DNA of 64,000 nucleotides from Plasmodium malariae (GCF_900090045.1 NC_041787.1:1570001-1634000); one strand, 5' to 3'. Shown: positions 11,290 through 22,985, counted from the first letter of the stretch. The notes: a model not told the origin generated them from the letters alone. Numbers and translations are program-made.

Positions 11290-13838
11290 ATGGTAAGAAT
11301 AGAGGAAACAATAATTTTTTTTGAAAAAAATACTATAAAATATATAAAAAAAAAAAAAAGTGAACAAAAGAGTAAAAGAAGTAAAAGAAGTAATAAAAGA
11401 AAAATTGTCTATTTTTGCAGTGGAGTTTTACAAACTTTAACAATTTTTTGGGTAGAGACTTTTTAAATATAACTGAACCCTTTACAGAAGAATATACATG
11501 TTATCCTGTATCCTTTATTGGAAAAGATGATATGGAAAATGGAAATAAAAGTACTCAACTCATTTATACGAAGCACATTTATATATTGATACATGTTATA
11601 TGTATAGCCTAAAAATTTTTCATGAAACAACTTAAGAGATTTTGAAGTATACATATTTTATTTATTACAAATATATCAAAACTTTTTTTCCCCCGAATGT
11701 CATTCGTTTCTTTTTTGTGCAACGGTCTTGTGTATTTTTTTTTTCACAGTTTTATAGCACAATGTTTTTGCACATTGTTTTTGCACATCGTTTTTGCACA
11801 TCGTTTTTGCACATCGTTTTTGCACATCGTTTTTGCACATCGTTTTCGCACATCGTTTTAGCACATTGTTTTTACTCTTTTTTTTTTGAATATTTCTTTT
11901 GCGCATTTTTCTTTACAATTTTTTTGCCCCTCTTTTCTTTTTAATCATTTTACACAGTTATACTTCCACAAACGGCTTTAAACGCATTAGCTAGGAGACA
12001 TATATCGTGGCCTATGTTATTTGAAGTTTCAAATCCATACACTGTAAGTCTATTTTTTTTTATAAATAACACAACAGAAAAATTAAATAATATAGAATGT
12101 AACAGAATAGAATATAGTTAAAAGTTATATTAAACGCAATACTAGCAAATCTGTTTAATGGGGATTTGATAAATACGTATGAAATATGAATGTGCATATA
12201 TGCGAGTGCATCTAAGTTATCTGCTATTTGCATTAATAGGATGAAATTAATCTGTAATTTGTGAATAATTTTCAAATAATTTGCGAACAATTTGCGTATA
12301 ATTTTTGAATATGTATAACAGGAAAAACGAACACACAGCGGGGTTCTTGAATTTATTTCGGATGAGGGTACTTGTCATATGCCATATTGGGTGAAAAAAA
12401 AAATTAAACTAAAATAAACAGCGCATTACTGCGTATATATGTATATATACGTATGCATGTATATGTGTATATACATATTTATATTCTCAGATGATGCAAC
12501 AGTTGTGCTTGAAAGAGGGAGACATAGTAAGGGTTACAAGTGTAAGTTTACCTAAAGGCACCTTTGTTAAACTGAAGCCCTGCTCAAAGGATTTTATGGA
12601 GTTGTCCAACCATAGAGCTGTGTATAATTGCATGTTTCATATAAGCATTTATGTTTATGCACATTTATATATATATATGTATTCTTATTATGCTTGTATA
12701 TATATATATATATATATATATACGAGCTTAAGTATCCGTGAGACATAATAAAGATAACCGTATATGAATATTTTATATTCCATAATTTTTTTATTTTTGT
12801 TCAGTTTAGAAACAGCTTTAAGGAACTACGCTACGCTGACTATAGGCGACAATATTGTAATTCATTATTTGGGAAAAACATACGAAATAAAAATTGTGGT
12901 ATGCTTTCTCCGCCCGTAATAATGCATATAATATATATGCATATGCATATATATATGTATATGTATGCTTTCCCCCTTATAATTTCAACAAATTATATGT
13001 TCTCCAATTTTTTTTTTTTTTCTAATAAGGATTTAAAACCAGCTTTTGCCTGCACTATTATCGAAACTGATGTCGAGGTGGAATTTGAAGAACCTGTAGA
13101 CCATACTGAAAGTAACTACATTAGTTAAATGTTTGTTCTCATAATTTTTTTTTATGCAAATTGCGTATGTTTATATTTTCTTTAGGTGTACAATATGTAG
13201 AAGAGCCTGTATCTGTGGAAGAAAGCGTAAGAATCATTTACTGCTAATATACATCAAGTGATTATGAGTTATAAAGTTTTCTTGTGTTAGAAGCGTTTAG
13301 ATTAATTCCCATTACTCGACATTTTAAATATTATAACTTTTGTAATGAGTACAAATGTGTGTATATATATGCATACGTATGCATGTATGTGTAAATGTGT
13401 GTATGAATTCCCATTAACGCATTTCAAATAGCGGAGAAATACAAAAATTTATGAATTCAAATTTTTAGAAGTTCATAGGGAAAGGGCAAAGAACCGATGG
13501 TAAAGCGTGTAAAAACATTAAAAAAGAAAAAGTCAAAACAAAAGTTGTTGAAAATATGGAACCATGGAAGGATAAACTAGTTGGGGGCGTCAGAGTAATT
13601 AAATGAAAAAATAAAAAGATTAAAAAAAAAAAAAAAAAAAAAAAATACATACATACATTACGTACGCGCAGTACATACATATATATATATGTATGCAGCA
13701 CGTATATATAAAAGACAATATCGTTATAAATGAAATAAATTATTTTTTTATCAGAGCCAATGTGTCGAATATGAAGAGATGTTAAGGAAAGGCTGTATTC
13801 CTGGAATAATAGGAAAATTCAAGGAACGAAAAAATTAA
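11290..13838 (+). CDS. UFD1: Ubiquitin fusion degradation protein 1 (UFD1), ten exons
   Basis: Ufd1 with Npl4 is the cofactor that lets the p97/VCP ATPase extract ubiquitylated proteins, as in ER-associated degradation. Exons, each joined in matching phase: 11290-11292, 11421-11550, 11958-12043, 12322-12390, 12491-12621, 12805-12898, 13030-13111, 13186-13226, 13469-13594, 13755-13838; total 846 nt, 281 aa. Family hallmarks are spread over the exons: YPVSFIGKDD and GNKIILPQTALNALA, then SWPMLFEVSNP, GVLEFISDEGTCHMPYW, MMQQLCLKEGD, LETALRNYATLTIGD. Together they form the Ufd1 N-terminal double-psi barrel fold. FIGKGQRTDGK (residues ~214-224) matches the SHP box that binds p97. The first exon is the ATG alone, directly followed by GTAAGA. 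This is the cytosolic-type protein; no apicoplast leader is seen. Confidence 0.88.
11757..11880. repeat. 13-bp minisatellite in UFD1 intron 2
   Basis: About nine tandem copies of gcacatcgttttt (13 bp; some copies read gcacattgttttt) inside the intron between UFD1 exons 2 and 3. It is more GC-rich than the rest of the intron. Because it is intronic, length changes would not alter the protein. Confidence 0.85.
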
Positions 13839-14725
13839 GTGAAAAAAGGATACTTTTTTTTTTTTTTTTGATACCATCTAATATCTTTTCAACACCTTTT
13901 TAACACTTTTTTTTTTCATATATTTTTACATATTTAATTCATATCTGTAATTTTTATTACTTTTACTATTATTTTATTATTATTTTAATTATTATATTTG
14001 CAATTTTTATTTTATTATTATTTTTTTTTTTTAATGAAACCTTTAAATATTAGTATCTCCTTTTTTTGTTAATATATTATTTATAACACACAATGTAGAA
14101 TATTAAAAAAAAAAAAACAAAAAAACAAAAAAAAGAGCTAGAAAAATGAAAAAAACTCTAAAAATATATTTAATGAAAAACTGTTTTAAAATAAGCCGTA
14201 CATAAATACCAAATTTAAAAAAAATTTCATGAACACAGAGGAAAAGGAAAAAAAAAAAAAAGAAAATACATAGGTACACATATGTACATATATATTATAT
14301 TACCTATATGAATGTGGAAACACTTAAGACTTAAATAGCGAACGAGAAAAAAAAAAGCAAAAAGTGTAAACTTATAAAACAAAAAAATTAAGCTTATGTA
14401 CCCTTGCATGTACGCAATAGAGAATTTTTTCTTTTCAATAACTACGTATTAATATAAATAAAATCAAATGAAAATCAATTAATAATCAAAAGAAAAAGGA
14501 ATAAAAACCAAATAAAAATCAAAAGAAAAAGGAATAAAAACCAAATAAAAATCAATGAACAAGCAGATAAAAATTCAAGCACGCAAATAATATATTATAA
14601 TATGTAAGCCCTTTTATAAACAAGAGAAGTCCAAAAATAGCATATATTGTAATAACACAAAAATAGTAAACACTAATTTTTATTAGTTATATACTAACAA
14701 GGAAAATTAAGAAAATTTTAATACA
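13839..14725. other. Intergenic, UFD1 to CX9C gene
   Basis: 0.9 kb of A/T-rich sequence with long A and T runs (13853-13870, 14105-14130). A direct repeat of roughly 33 bp (units at about 14482-14514 and 14515-14548, each containing agaaaaaggaataaaaacca) is the only structure noted. No gene or RNA was recognised. Confidence 0.6.
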
Positions 14726-15757
14726 ATGAATGAAAAATGTGAAGAAGTAAAACTAAAATATTACACTTGTTTAAATAATAGCAAAAGAAACCCAAGCAAG
14801 TGCAAGTATATTGAAACTGAATTAAGGGAATGTTCAAAAACGTAATATAAAAATAATGTTCATTATTATTTATGTAGAAAAGGAAAATTTTAAATGTTTA
14901 AATATTTATATAAACTTGTTGTATATAATAAAGAAAAAAAAATAGGAAAAATATTCCCTGCATACACGAATGATAAAACTGCCTATATATATGATAAATA
15001 CACATAATTATCTATACATATTATAACATAAACAAATATGTCGGAGTTCTTACAAATAACTGAATATAAAATGTTTATTGAATTTATTTATTTTTTTTTT
15101 TGTTTTTTTATAATCACAGGACAGGGGAATCCTACTGCATAGATGAAATTAATAATCTAATGGAGTGCTCAAGGTACCTTTGCATCTTAAAGTGTGTGAA
15201 TTGTCAAGAGTAAAATATCATATGCGCTTCAACTAAGATAGTAATGCATAGACTGTGTGTGCTCCTGCTTTAATGATTCTTATATATAAAAGAAATATAA
15301 CAAAATTATGTTATGCATGTATACTAATTCTTTTTATTTTCAAAAATTGAATAGATCACCTGATTCTTCAGTTTGTGCTAAAGATTTTTTTCTTTTCCGA
15401 GAATGTAACAGACCCGATGGACCACACATGCTCATGGAAGTTATATCCAGAAAAAGAAAAAAAAACAAATAAATAAGCAAAGATGCAAATAAATAAACAA
15501 ATAAATAACAAGCACATTGTTGCATATATATATAAATGAGCAAACATGTACATGTTAGCTCTTCTTTTAATTTACAGGACAACAAATATGTAATTGCAAC
15601 AAAGCATCTGGATAAATATAACGTCAATAATGCGATAATAGGATTAGCCGATGCACCTGAACGAAACAACACAAACACAGCATCCTTCTTACAAAAAATG
15701 AAGGAAACATTACACCTAAAAAATTTTAAGGAAAAATTTGTTGCATATAAATGGTGA
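14726..15757 (+). CDS. Four-CX9C (double CHCH) small mitochondrial-type protein, four exons
   Basis: Exons 14726-14841, 15120-15173, 15355-15439 and 15578-15757 join in phase to 435 nt (144 aa). Cysteines in the translation fall at residues 5/15, 26/36, 45/55 and 64/74: four exact CX9C motifs, which pair into two helical hairpins with disulfides. Proteins of this type are imported into the mitochondrial intermembrane space by Mia40/Erv1-type oxidative folding and serve as respiratory complex subunits, assembly factors or mitoribosome proteins. The number and spacing recall NDUFA8 of complex I, but malaria parasites lack canonical complex I, so a role in complex III/IV or in assembly is more likely (inference). 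The C-terminal ~60 residues after the last CX9C are charged and helical-looking. The third donor (GTTATA) is weak; without it the protein would end in a short basic tail (RKRKKNK) and the strong acceptor at 15577 would be unexplained. Confidence 0.72.
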
Positions 15758-16097
15758 ACCAGAAGTTGTGTGTTTTGTGAATAATTTTTTTTCTTTTTTT
15801 GAAAATTTGCTTTGTTTTATATATTTTTTTCTTTATTTTTCTTCGTTTTTCTCTTTTTTTTCTTCATTTTTTAATATTTTTCTTTATATTTCTTCGTTTT
15901 TCTCTTTTTTTTCTATATTTTTTTAATATTTTTCTTTATTTGTCTTCGTATTTCTATTCTTTCATTCATTTTTCTATATTTTTCTTTATTTTTTTTCATT
16001 TTTCTATTTTTTTCTAATGAATATTTTTTTTTTAAATGTTTTTGTAAGAAATAGTCCCATTTTTTGAAAAATGTAAGGAAAAACCCGAAACTTCTTT
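15758..16097. other. T-rich spacer after the CX9C gene
   Basis: The plus strand is almost pure T with short C/A interruptions (15780-16020), giving spurious Phe/Ile/Ser open frames. It could be 3' UTR of the CX9C gene or the promoter or intron side of the candidate exon that follows at 16098. No gene is supported within it. Confidence 0.5.
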
Positions 16098-16477
16098 ATG
16101 CATACAATGCTGAATAACACAGCACCATTTGAAGCAATCAGAATGAGAATGGAAATATTAGCAGCGCAGGTACGTATATTGGAATTTTAAAATATAATGG
16201 TATACGGTATTAATAGTCAGAAGCCGCTGAATGGTTTAGAAAACTTTTTATCTTGTTACGAACATAAATGCTTCAAGAATATAAATAAAAAAGGGAAAGA
16301 AGTAAAAGAAAAAAAAAAGAAAAAGAATCCCATTTTAATAATATATCTATGTAAAACGAGAAAAAAATTAATAAGTGTATAAGGCACATGCTGCTAAATA
16401 AAAATGTACAGCTATCACTAGCATTTTCTGCCAACGTGATGTTAATAGTGGGTAATCGTATATATACATATATATAA

Positions 16478-16537
<60 letters not shown>

Positions 16538-16753
16538 GCATATACAGGGGATGTATTTTCGTTTGTCCTTCTTTGCTCGCCATTTCGGGAACAGGTGCAC
16601 ATACTAAATTTTAAATTTTTTACTTATTATTCCTTCCACCCCGTCTCTCTTGACAACCGAATAATGTTCATTAAAAACTTTAGACTTCATCCAGTTGACA
16701 ATTTGATATTCAGAAAATTTATTTTGCATAGCTGTTTTCATGAAAATGTGTAG
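16098..16753 (+). CDS. Candidate small spliced gene with a membrane segment (unverified)
   Basis: Three open segments bounded by plausible splice signals: 16098-16169 (ATG to CAG, then donor GTACGT), 16412-16451 (acceptor tgtacag, donor gtaatc) and 16548 onwards (acceptor atatacag). Phases agree. Read together they give a start [18 protein letters not shown], then a hydrophobic stretch [14 protein letters not shown] that could be a membrane helix. The last segment stays open to 16753, but from 16604 on it is antisense to the end of MCM2, so the true end may be earlier. I recognise no family. It may equally be chance open sequence, or 3' UTR of the CX9C gene. Confidence 0.25.
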
Positions 16754-19733
16754 GGGTAAGAAAACATTATTAGGATTTAAAAACTCGGTTTCATTTTCCG
16801 TTCCTGATTCAGCATCATTATGAAAATCTTTTGCAGAAGCATTTTTTAAATTTTCTCTCTGTATTATTTGTTGAATAGTTCTTCTAACTAATTCACATAA
16901 AACTTCATGACCACCTCTAAATAAAGCTCTGTATCTAGCAAATTCTTTACTTAATTGTTTGGCTACAGCAAATCTTTGACAAGAAACATACGATTCCAAT
17001 AAAGTAGCTATAGCATAATCTACATCTTTTGAAACAATTTGTTGAGACAATCGCATTTTTGCATTAGCTTCAGCAATTCTTATAATGCTTTCAATATGTC
17101 TTAAGGTTAATGGATAGCCACCAGATGCACTAGCTTTTTGCCTTACTCTACTATAAAAATTAGAGAGCTTCGCACTAATTTCTGCATATGGGACATCTGA
17201 TAAACTTGGTTTACAGTTCGTCCTGGCATAGATAATATATTTTTGTAATAAGTCTTGTGGTATTGGTTCATATGCTGAAGAAGAAACAATAACATTCTTC
17301 AAATTTTCAATTCTTTTTTGATAATTTTGAGTATTTTCTAATTTAGGGTGACTTAACTGATGATTAGTTACAACATATTCAGCAAGGTAAAAATCTTCAT
17401 CTACATTTGGTATATCTCTCAAAACAGTAATTAGATCAAATCTACTTAATATGGGATCCGATAGATCGACATTTTCCTTAAAAGTTAATGTAGGATCATA
17501 TCTACCATAAATAGGATTTGCAGCAGCAATAACTGCACATCTTGCTCTTAAAGTTGTAACAATACCTGCTTTAGATATAGAAATCGATTGTTGTTCCATT
17601 GCTTCATGTATACTAACTCTATCCTTATCTGTCATTTTATCAAATTCATCAATGATGCAAATACCTTCATCTGCTAGTACTAATGCACCACCTTCTAATG
17701 TCCATTCATTTGTAGTATGATCTTTTCTTACACCAGCAGTTAAACCAACAGCTGAAGCACCTTTACCAGTAGTATAAACAGTTCTAAGGTTCGTTTTATG
17801 AACATACTGTAATACTTGAGATTTACCTAAACCTGGATCCCCTAGCAATAGTACATTGATATCACCTCTAATAGTATGTCCTCCTTTAAAAGTGTTTAAA
17901 ATATCTCTATTTTGCATACCAAAATTATTTGCTTCATTATTTTTTGAACTATTTTTTTCTCCTCCTTTTTGTACTCCACCAAATAATGCATAAGCTATAG
18001 AAGTTTTAATATCTTTATGCCCCCATATGGCAGGTGCAATAGATGTAATAATTCGTTCCCTTATATTCGGATCTTTTGATAATTTTAAAATATCTTTAAT
18101 ATCATCTTCTGTTAATTCACTTAATTGAATATCTTCTTTTCTTTCTATATTATTAGCTTCAATTTCGGTTTGTAATATTGGAAAACCATATTTTATATTC
18201 AGTCCTATATCATATTTCGTTTTATATATACCTAAAACTTCGACTTCTTCTCCTGGTTTTACCTTATCAACTAGATCGCCAGTTACTATTACTTCTCTTT
18301 GTCTTGGTGCTCTACCTGCTGGAACAGAACTAGGTGACTCCTGTAATGTAATTTTTTGAAAATCTGTATAGGCAGTTTTTACTCTATCAACAGAGAAGGT
18401 TGCCGATTGGCAATGAGGGCATCTTCTAGGTAATATTGGTTTCTTCCCATCGGAAAAATATATAGGTACTTCTGATAATGTAGTATCACAAGAATTGCAT
18501 TTTAAATACATTACTCTCAATTTTGGTAACACATAACCTCTTTTAATACAAACCCCCGTTACTTTAATTAATGTATTCAATTCTGTACATCTTAGATTTC
18601 TCAACTGTGTTGAATATGGCCAATCTTTTAAAACTACTTTACAGATTCTTCCTTTATATAATTTTGGAGATATTCTATATGCCTCTACCATTAAACATTC
18701 ATGCAATACTTCTAATATTTGTTCAGGCTTAAACTCTATCCACTGAACTAAATTTTCACAGTGAAATTGAATTAAATGTTTCGCTGATACTATTAAAGTA
18801 TGTTTATCATTTAATATCATCTTTTCAATTTTATCAATATAATATTGATGAGAACTATTCATATTTTCATCTTCATTATCCCCTAAATGTGGAGAATTGT
18901 CCACATTTAAAACCATCGAATCTTTTAAAGAAAATTTGTGTAAAAAATAACGAAAACAAGTATCTGCTGCTTGTTGATATCTCTCATCAAATATTACATC
19001 TTTAGGATTAACAGATAAACATATTTTTGCACTCTCTAAGTTGGACAAATCAGGAATATCTGTTTCTTCTGCAGATAGGTGAATATTTTCTCTTCTTTTT
19101 GCAACCTTTTCTGCTACCTTATCAAAGATATCTTCCTCATCATCATCTCCTTCTAATTGGTCTTCTAAAATTTTGTAAAATTTATTTTTTTCATATCTTC
19201 CTTCTTGCTTTCTTTGCATTTGTATATGCCTTTCTGCTGCTCTTCTTGCCTTTAAATTGTCTTCATAATCTAACTCGTCATCAATAAAATCGTCATCATA
19301 TTCATCATTATCCAGACCTAAATTTCTAAGCCTTTGCATTTCCTTTTTCTCATCATCAGCGCCAAAAATAAACCCTTCATCCTCTTCAAATAAACTTTCT
19401 CCTTCCAGTTCGGCTTGTCTCTCTTCTTCATTCAGTCTTCCTTCATCATCAAGCAGATCCTCCTCATCAATATCGTACTTGTTCGATTCTAAATCTTCCT
19501 CCACTTTTTTTTTGTCCTAAAAAGGGGAAAGTATGAATGGTAAGATGTCTCTCATTATGTATACACGGGGGTATTCGCATATGTATCACTGTACGTGCTT
19601 GTTTATGATTGTACATACATTTATGAATGTACACGTATAAAAAAAGCAAAATTCGAATAAACATTCACATATATGTATGTATATATGTGCATTTATTTTT
19701 TGATTTTTTAATTGGCATTTATTTTACCTCCAT
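16604..19733 (-). CDS. MCM2: DNA replication licensing factor MCM2
   Basis: Subunit of the MCM2-7 hexameric replicative helicase, loaded at origins in the nucleus. Exon 1 is 19728-19733 (ATG GAG), followed by donor GTAAAA. Exon 2 is 16604-19516, after acceptor TTTTAG, and gives 972 aa. The long open frame by itself has no ATG at its head (its first possible start, at 19504, is GTG), which is why the two-codon exon is needed. Visible: acidic N-terminal ~120 residues, as in MCM2 where it binds histones H3-H4; zinc knuckle CNSC...CPHC at ~342-369; AAA+ core with Walker [10 protein letters not shown] (~560), Walker B IIDEFDKM (~627) and arginine-finger motif SRFD (~696); C-terminal winged-helix region. 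A short insertion rich in Asn/Lys/Gly precedes Walker A. All catalytic motifs look intact. Confidence 0.95.
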
Positions 19734-20687
19734 TGTTGAACTTAAAAAGATAAAAAGAATACGTTTATATTAAAAAGAAATGTTTCATATAACGTAAAGA
19801 CGTATATGTATATATTTTTTTTTTTTTCCCAAAACTGTGATACGAACATTCAAAACATTTGTACTTTTAGAAAATTATTAAATTCAGACAAATTTTTTAT
19901 ATAGTTTATTTTATCATTAATTGCTTTTGTTTCTTATTTAATATTTTGCATATTTTTGCTCATATTTGCCTATTTTTGCCTTTTTGTTCCTATTTTTACT
20001 TTATATTTTATTTGTTATTATTTTTTTTTTGTTTTTCAAAATTTTTTTTTGCATTACAGCAAAGGGAATTTATCTGTTCAATATTACATTTGAAAAAATG
20101 TTTAAAAAAACGTTCAAAATATATATTGCATATATATATATATAAATTTAAAAACAAATGTGTAGAATACAGAAGGTAAAAAATTACACATTTTCAAATA
20201 AAAAATGGTAATTTATGTTTTAAGTTAATATCCTTTTTTTTCATTTATATTTTGTTATTTTACGTTATTTATATTATTTTGCGTAATTTTATTTATTTTT
20301 TTTTATATATGTTCAAGAAATATTTATGCTAAAATCGATTCTCTCCGTATATACGAGAAAATCATGATATAAAAAAAATACGTCTTAAAAAATTATATCA
20401 TTACTACTGCACGAAATACTATTTCTGCGAACGTGTGATTTTTTAACAAAACATAGTGAATCGTGAACATAATATTTGCACATGCATGTATATATGTACA
20501 ATATATGTAAACATTATATATGCGTAATTAGTATATTATATATATATATATATAATATATATATATATATATTTATATACATTTTTTTTTTTTTTTGCTG
20601 TTTCTTCAGCAACTTAAAATTGAATATTCCAATAGATACAAGAAATAATAAAAGTCACCTTCTGAGATCTGAAAAAAATTATTATAG

Positions 20688-20744
<57 letters not shown>

Positions 20745-21466
20745 GTATATAAACTTACATTTTTGAAAAAGTATTAAAATTTAAAAGTTTAATTTTCATA
20801 TATTTTTTAACTACTTACATGAAGACATTGGAACAACTACTAAAAATTTGATAACAATGTAATTTTTTGTATGTGCAAAAAAAATGAAGACGTGAATTAA
20901 ATAAATATCAACGGGATAAAATCCTTTTACGAGCGAAGTAACATAAATTTTTATAAGCTTATTTATTCAATTACAAGAAAAAAAAAATTTAGGAAATATA
21001 CAAATGTACTATTTGACACATAATTCGTTAAGAAGTTATCGAAAAAACGTGATTTTAAAACAAATAATTTTATAAACAGAAAAAAGGAAATAATAATTTT
21101 AAAAAATAAAATATAAAGGAAAATTTAAATTAACAATATCTACACTGGTAATTTAAACAATTAGACGATATTTTCATAAGTTATTTTAGTGTAAAAGAAG
21201 ATATATTTTAACGTTCCCATACATATTTGCTTTGTTTTATACAACTATTAGTCAACAATTCCTTGTTATATACTTTTATTTAATTTGTTAATAATTGTTC
21301 TCTTAGAAATTTTTAATTCCACTGTTTGCTACCAATAACTGGGTAAAAAAAAAAGAAAAAAAAAAAAAAAAAGGAATGGAATGGAAAAGAAAAAATTTTA
21401 ATATTTATCAAACTTAATTACATTTTATTACATTATCTTTATAATGCCATCTAAAATGTCAAAAGT
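19734..21466. other. Region between MCM2 start and the DEK-C gene stop
   Basis: 1.7 kb with the MCM2 promoter at its left end and the 3' UTR of the DEK-C-like gene at its right. It includes (TA)n tracts at ~20535-20580 and 20690-20740. A possible spliced plus-strand gene lies within it and is listed separately. Nothing else was recognised. Confidence 0.5.
20060..20862 (+). CDS. Candidate small spliced gene, start not found (unverified)
   Basis: Three splice-bounded open segments with matching phase: 20060-20174 (acceptor cattacag; donor GTAAAA after AGAAG), 20610-20686 (acceptor tttcttcag; donor GTATGT) and 20825-20862 (acceptor acatgaag, weak; ends in TAA). The joined reading runs from QREFICSILHLKKCLKK through NLKLNIPIDTRNNKSHLLRS to GTTTKNLITM. 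The middle exon has balanced composition, unlike the flanks. No ATG-bearing first exon was found, and an alternative frame of the first segment is also open. I recognise no family; it is possible but weak. Confidence 0.2.
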
Positions 21467-22985
21467 TTAATTTTTTCTTATATATTCGCAACCTGAACAG
21501 TTAATGCAAAGCTGACAAAGGACATTATGATCTCCAACTAAAAGATAAACTTTATCCATAATATGCCTACGTAAAAAATTTAACATTTTAAAATATTATT
21601 ATTTAAATAAAAACTACACGGGAAAAAAAAAAATTTATACCATCCGCAACTTCCTGTACTGAATATTCTTGGTTCTAGTTTCAATTTTATGTTTTCCGAG
21701 ATATTGCATAATAATGTTTTTGCGCTGTCTAAAAAATAGTCTTTTGTCATCACATTCGCTAATTATGACAAAGATAAAAATTACGTAAAAAATATATTTA
21801 TGACTTTAATATTTATTATGAATTCATGAAAAATCAAGGACAACACACCATTATATGTATGATTTATATTTTATACCATATATGCTAAAAAAATTGAATA
21901 AAAAACACACATAATATGCAAATTCGAACTACATCTTTTGTTTAACATTTATATGAAATTCTGGTATAAATAATGATATTTTTTTTCCTTTTTGTTGCAT
22001 AAATTACGTATATATTGTCGTAAATGAAAAAAATTAAAATTAAATAAAACAAAATAAATAAAATGATATCCATTTTGTACCTTGTTTTTTTCTAGCTGAA
22101 AGAGATTCATTACCACCTTTTTTTCTCTTTTTTGAGGAATTTTTATTATCATTACTATCTGATTGTGCGCACAATGATTTATCATCAATACTGTTTTCAT
22201 TTTTAACTTCTTCACTTCTGTTTTTATTCCTCTGCAAAATAACAATTTTTTACATGAATAAATATTTCGTGTTAATTGTAAATAAATAAAAGGGTCGTAA
22301 ACAAAATATAAAAATGAAAATAATAATAATAACAATAACACTGTGGAACACAAATTGTGCAATATTCATATATTTACTAAAGACAAAATAAATATAGTTC
22401 CATATACATAAATGTATGTTAACAGTTATATGTTTGTGCTTATACCTGGTTACTGTTCATTTTGCTTGAATTCGCTAGTATACTATTTTCATCTCCATCA
22501 TCATTGGTTTCTACACTGTTCATGTCTTCATCTTTTATACGTAAATCATCATTTTTTTTTTTATTTTCTTCTTGAAGTAGATTTATAAGCACTTTTTCAA
22601 CAATATCATTGATTTCTTTTTTCCTTTCATATAAAGCGTTTTCCTCTAAGTTAAAAATTTCTTCTAATTTTTTCCTAACAAATCTTCTACTTATTTGAGT
22701 GGCAGACTCAATTGAAACAAAAGATCTACAAATTTAGTTAAAAATAAAAAAATACGGAAATAAATAAATTATTGGAGAATTACAAATAAAGGTTAAAAAT
22801 ATAAACATAACTAGGAATATATAAAATTACAACAGAAACATTAAGTAAAAAATAAATTCATAAAAGTTAAATAAGGCTGTTTAAGTTCTTTTGGCACAAA
22901 ACAAAAAAAAAAAGAATTTTTCTTATTTTATAAATTACTTAGTAGCATCTTCTAACTGTTCCGTAGTTATGTCTTCAACACTCAT
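21467..22985 (-). CDS. DEK-C-like domain protein, five exons, unknown function
   Basis: Exons on the minus strand: 22939-22985, 22446-22725, 22081-22231, 21641-21758 and 21467-21566. They join in phase to 696 nt (231 aa) with ATG at 22985 and TAA at 21467. Residues ~24-65 (ISRRFVRKKLEEIFNLEE, then ERKKEINDIVEKVL) fit the DEK C-terminal helical domain, a DNA- or chromatin-binding fold that also occurs at the start of SWIB proteins and others. A hydrophilic linker follows with a basic patch SSKKRKKGG that could be a nuclear signal. The last ~70 residues form a compact unit with FSTGSCGWHIMDKVYLLV and a Cys-rich end (CQLCINCSGC). This GSxGW-type ending resembles a short domain I believe occurs in other eukaryotic proteins, but I cannot name it. 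A nuclear, chromatin-linked role is inferred. Confidence 0.75.
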
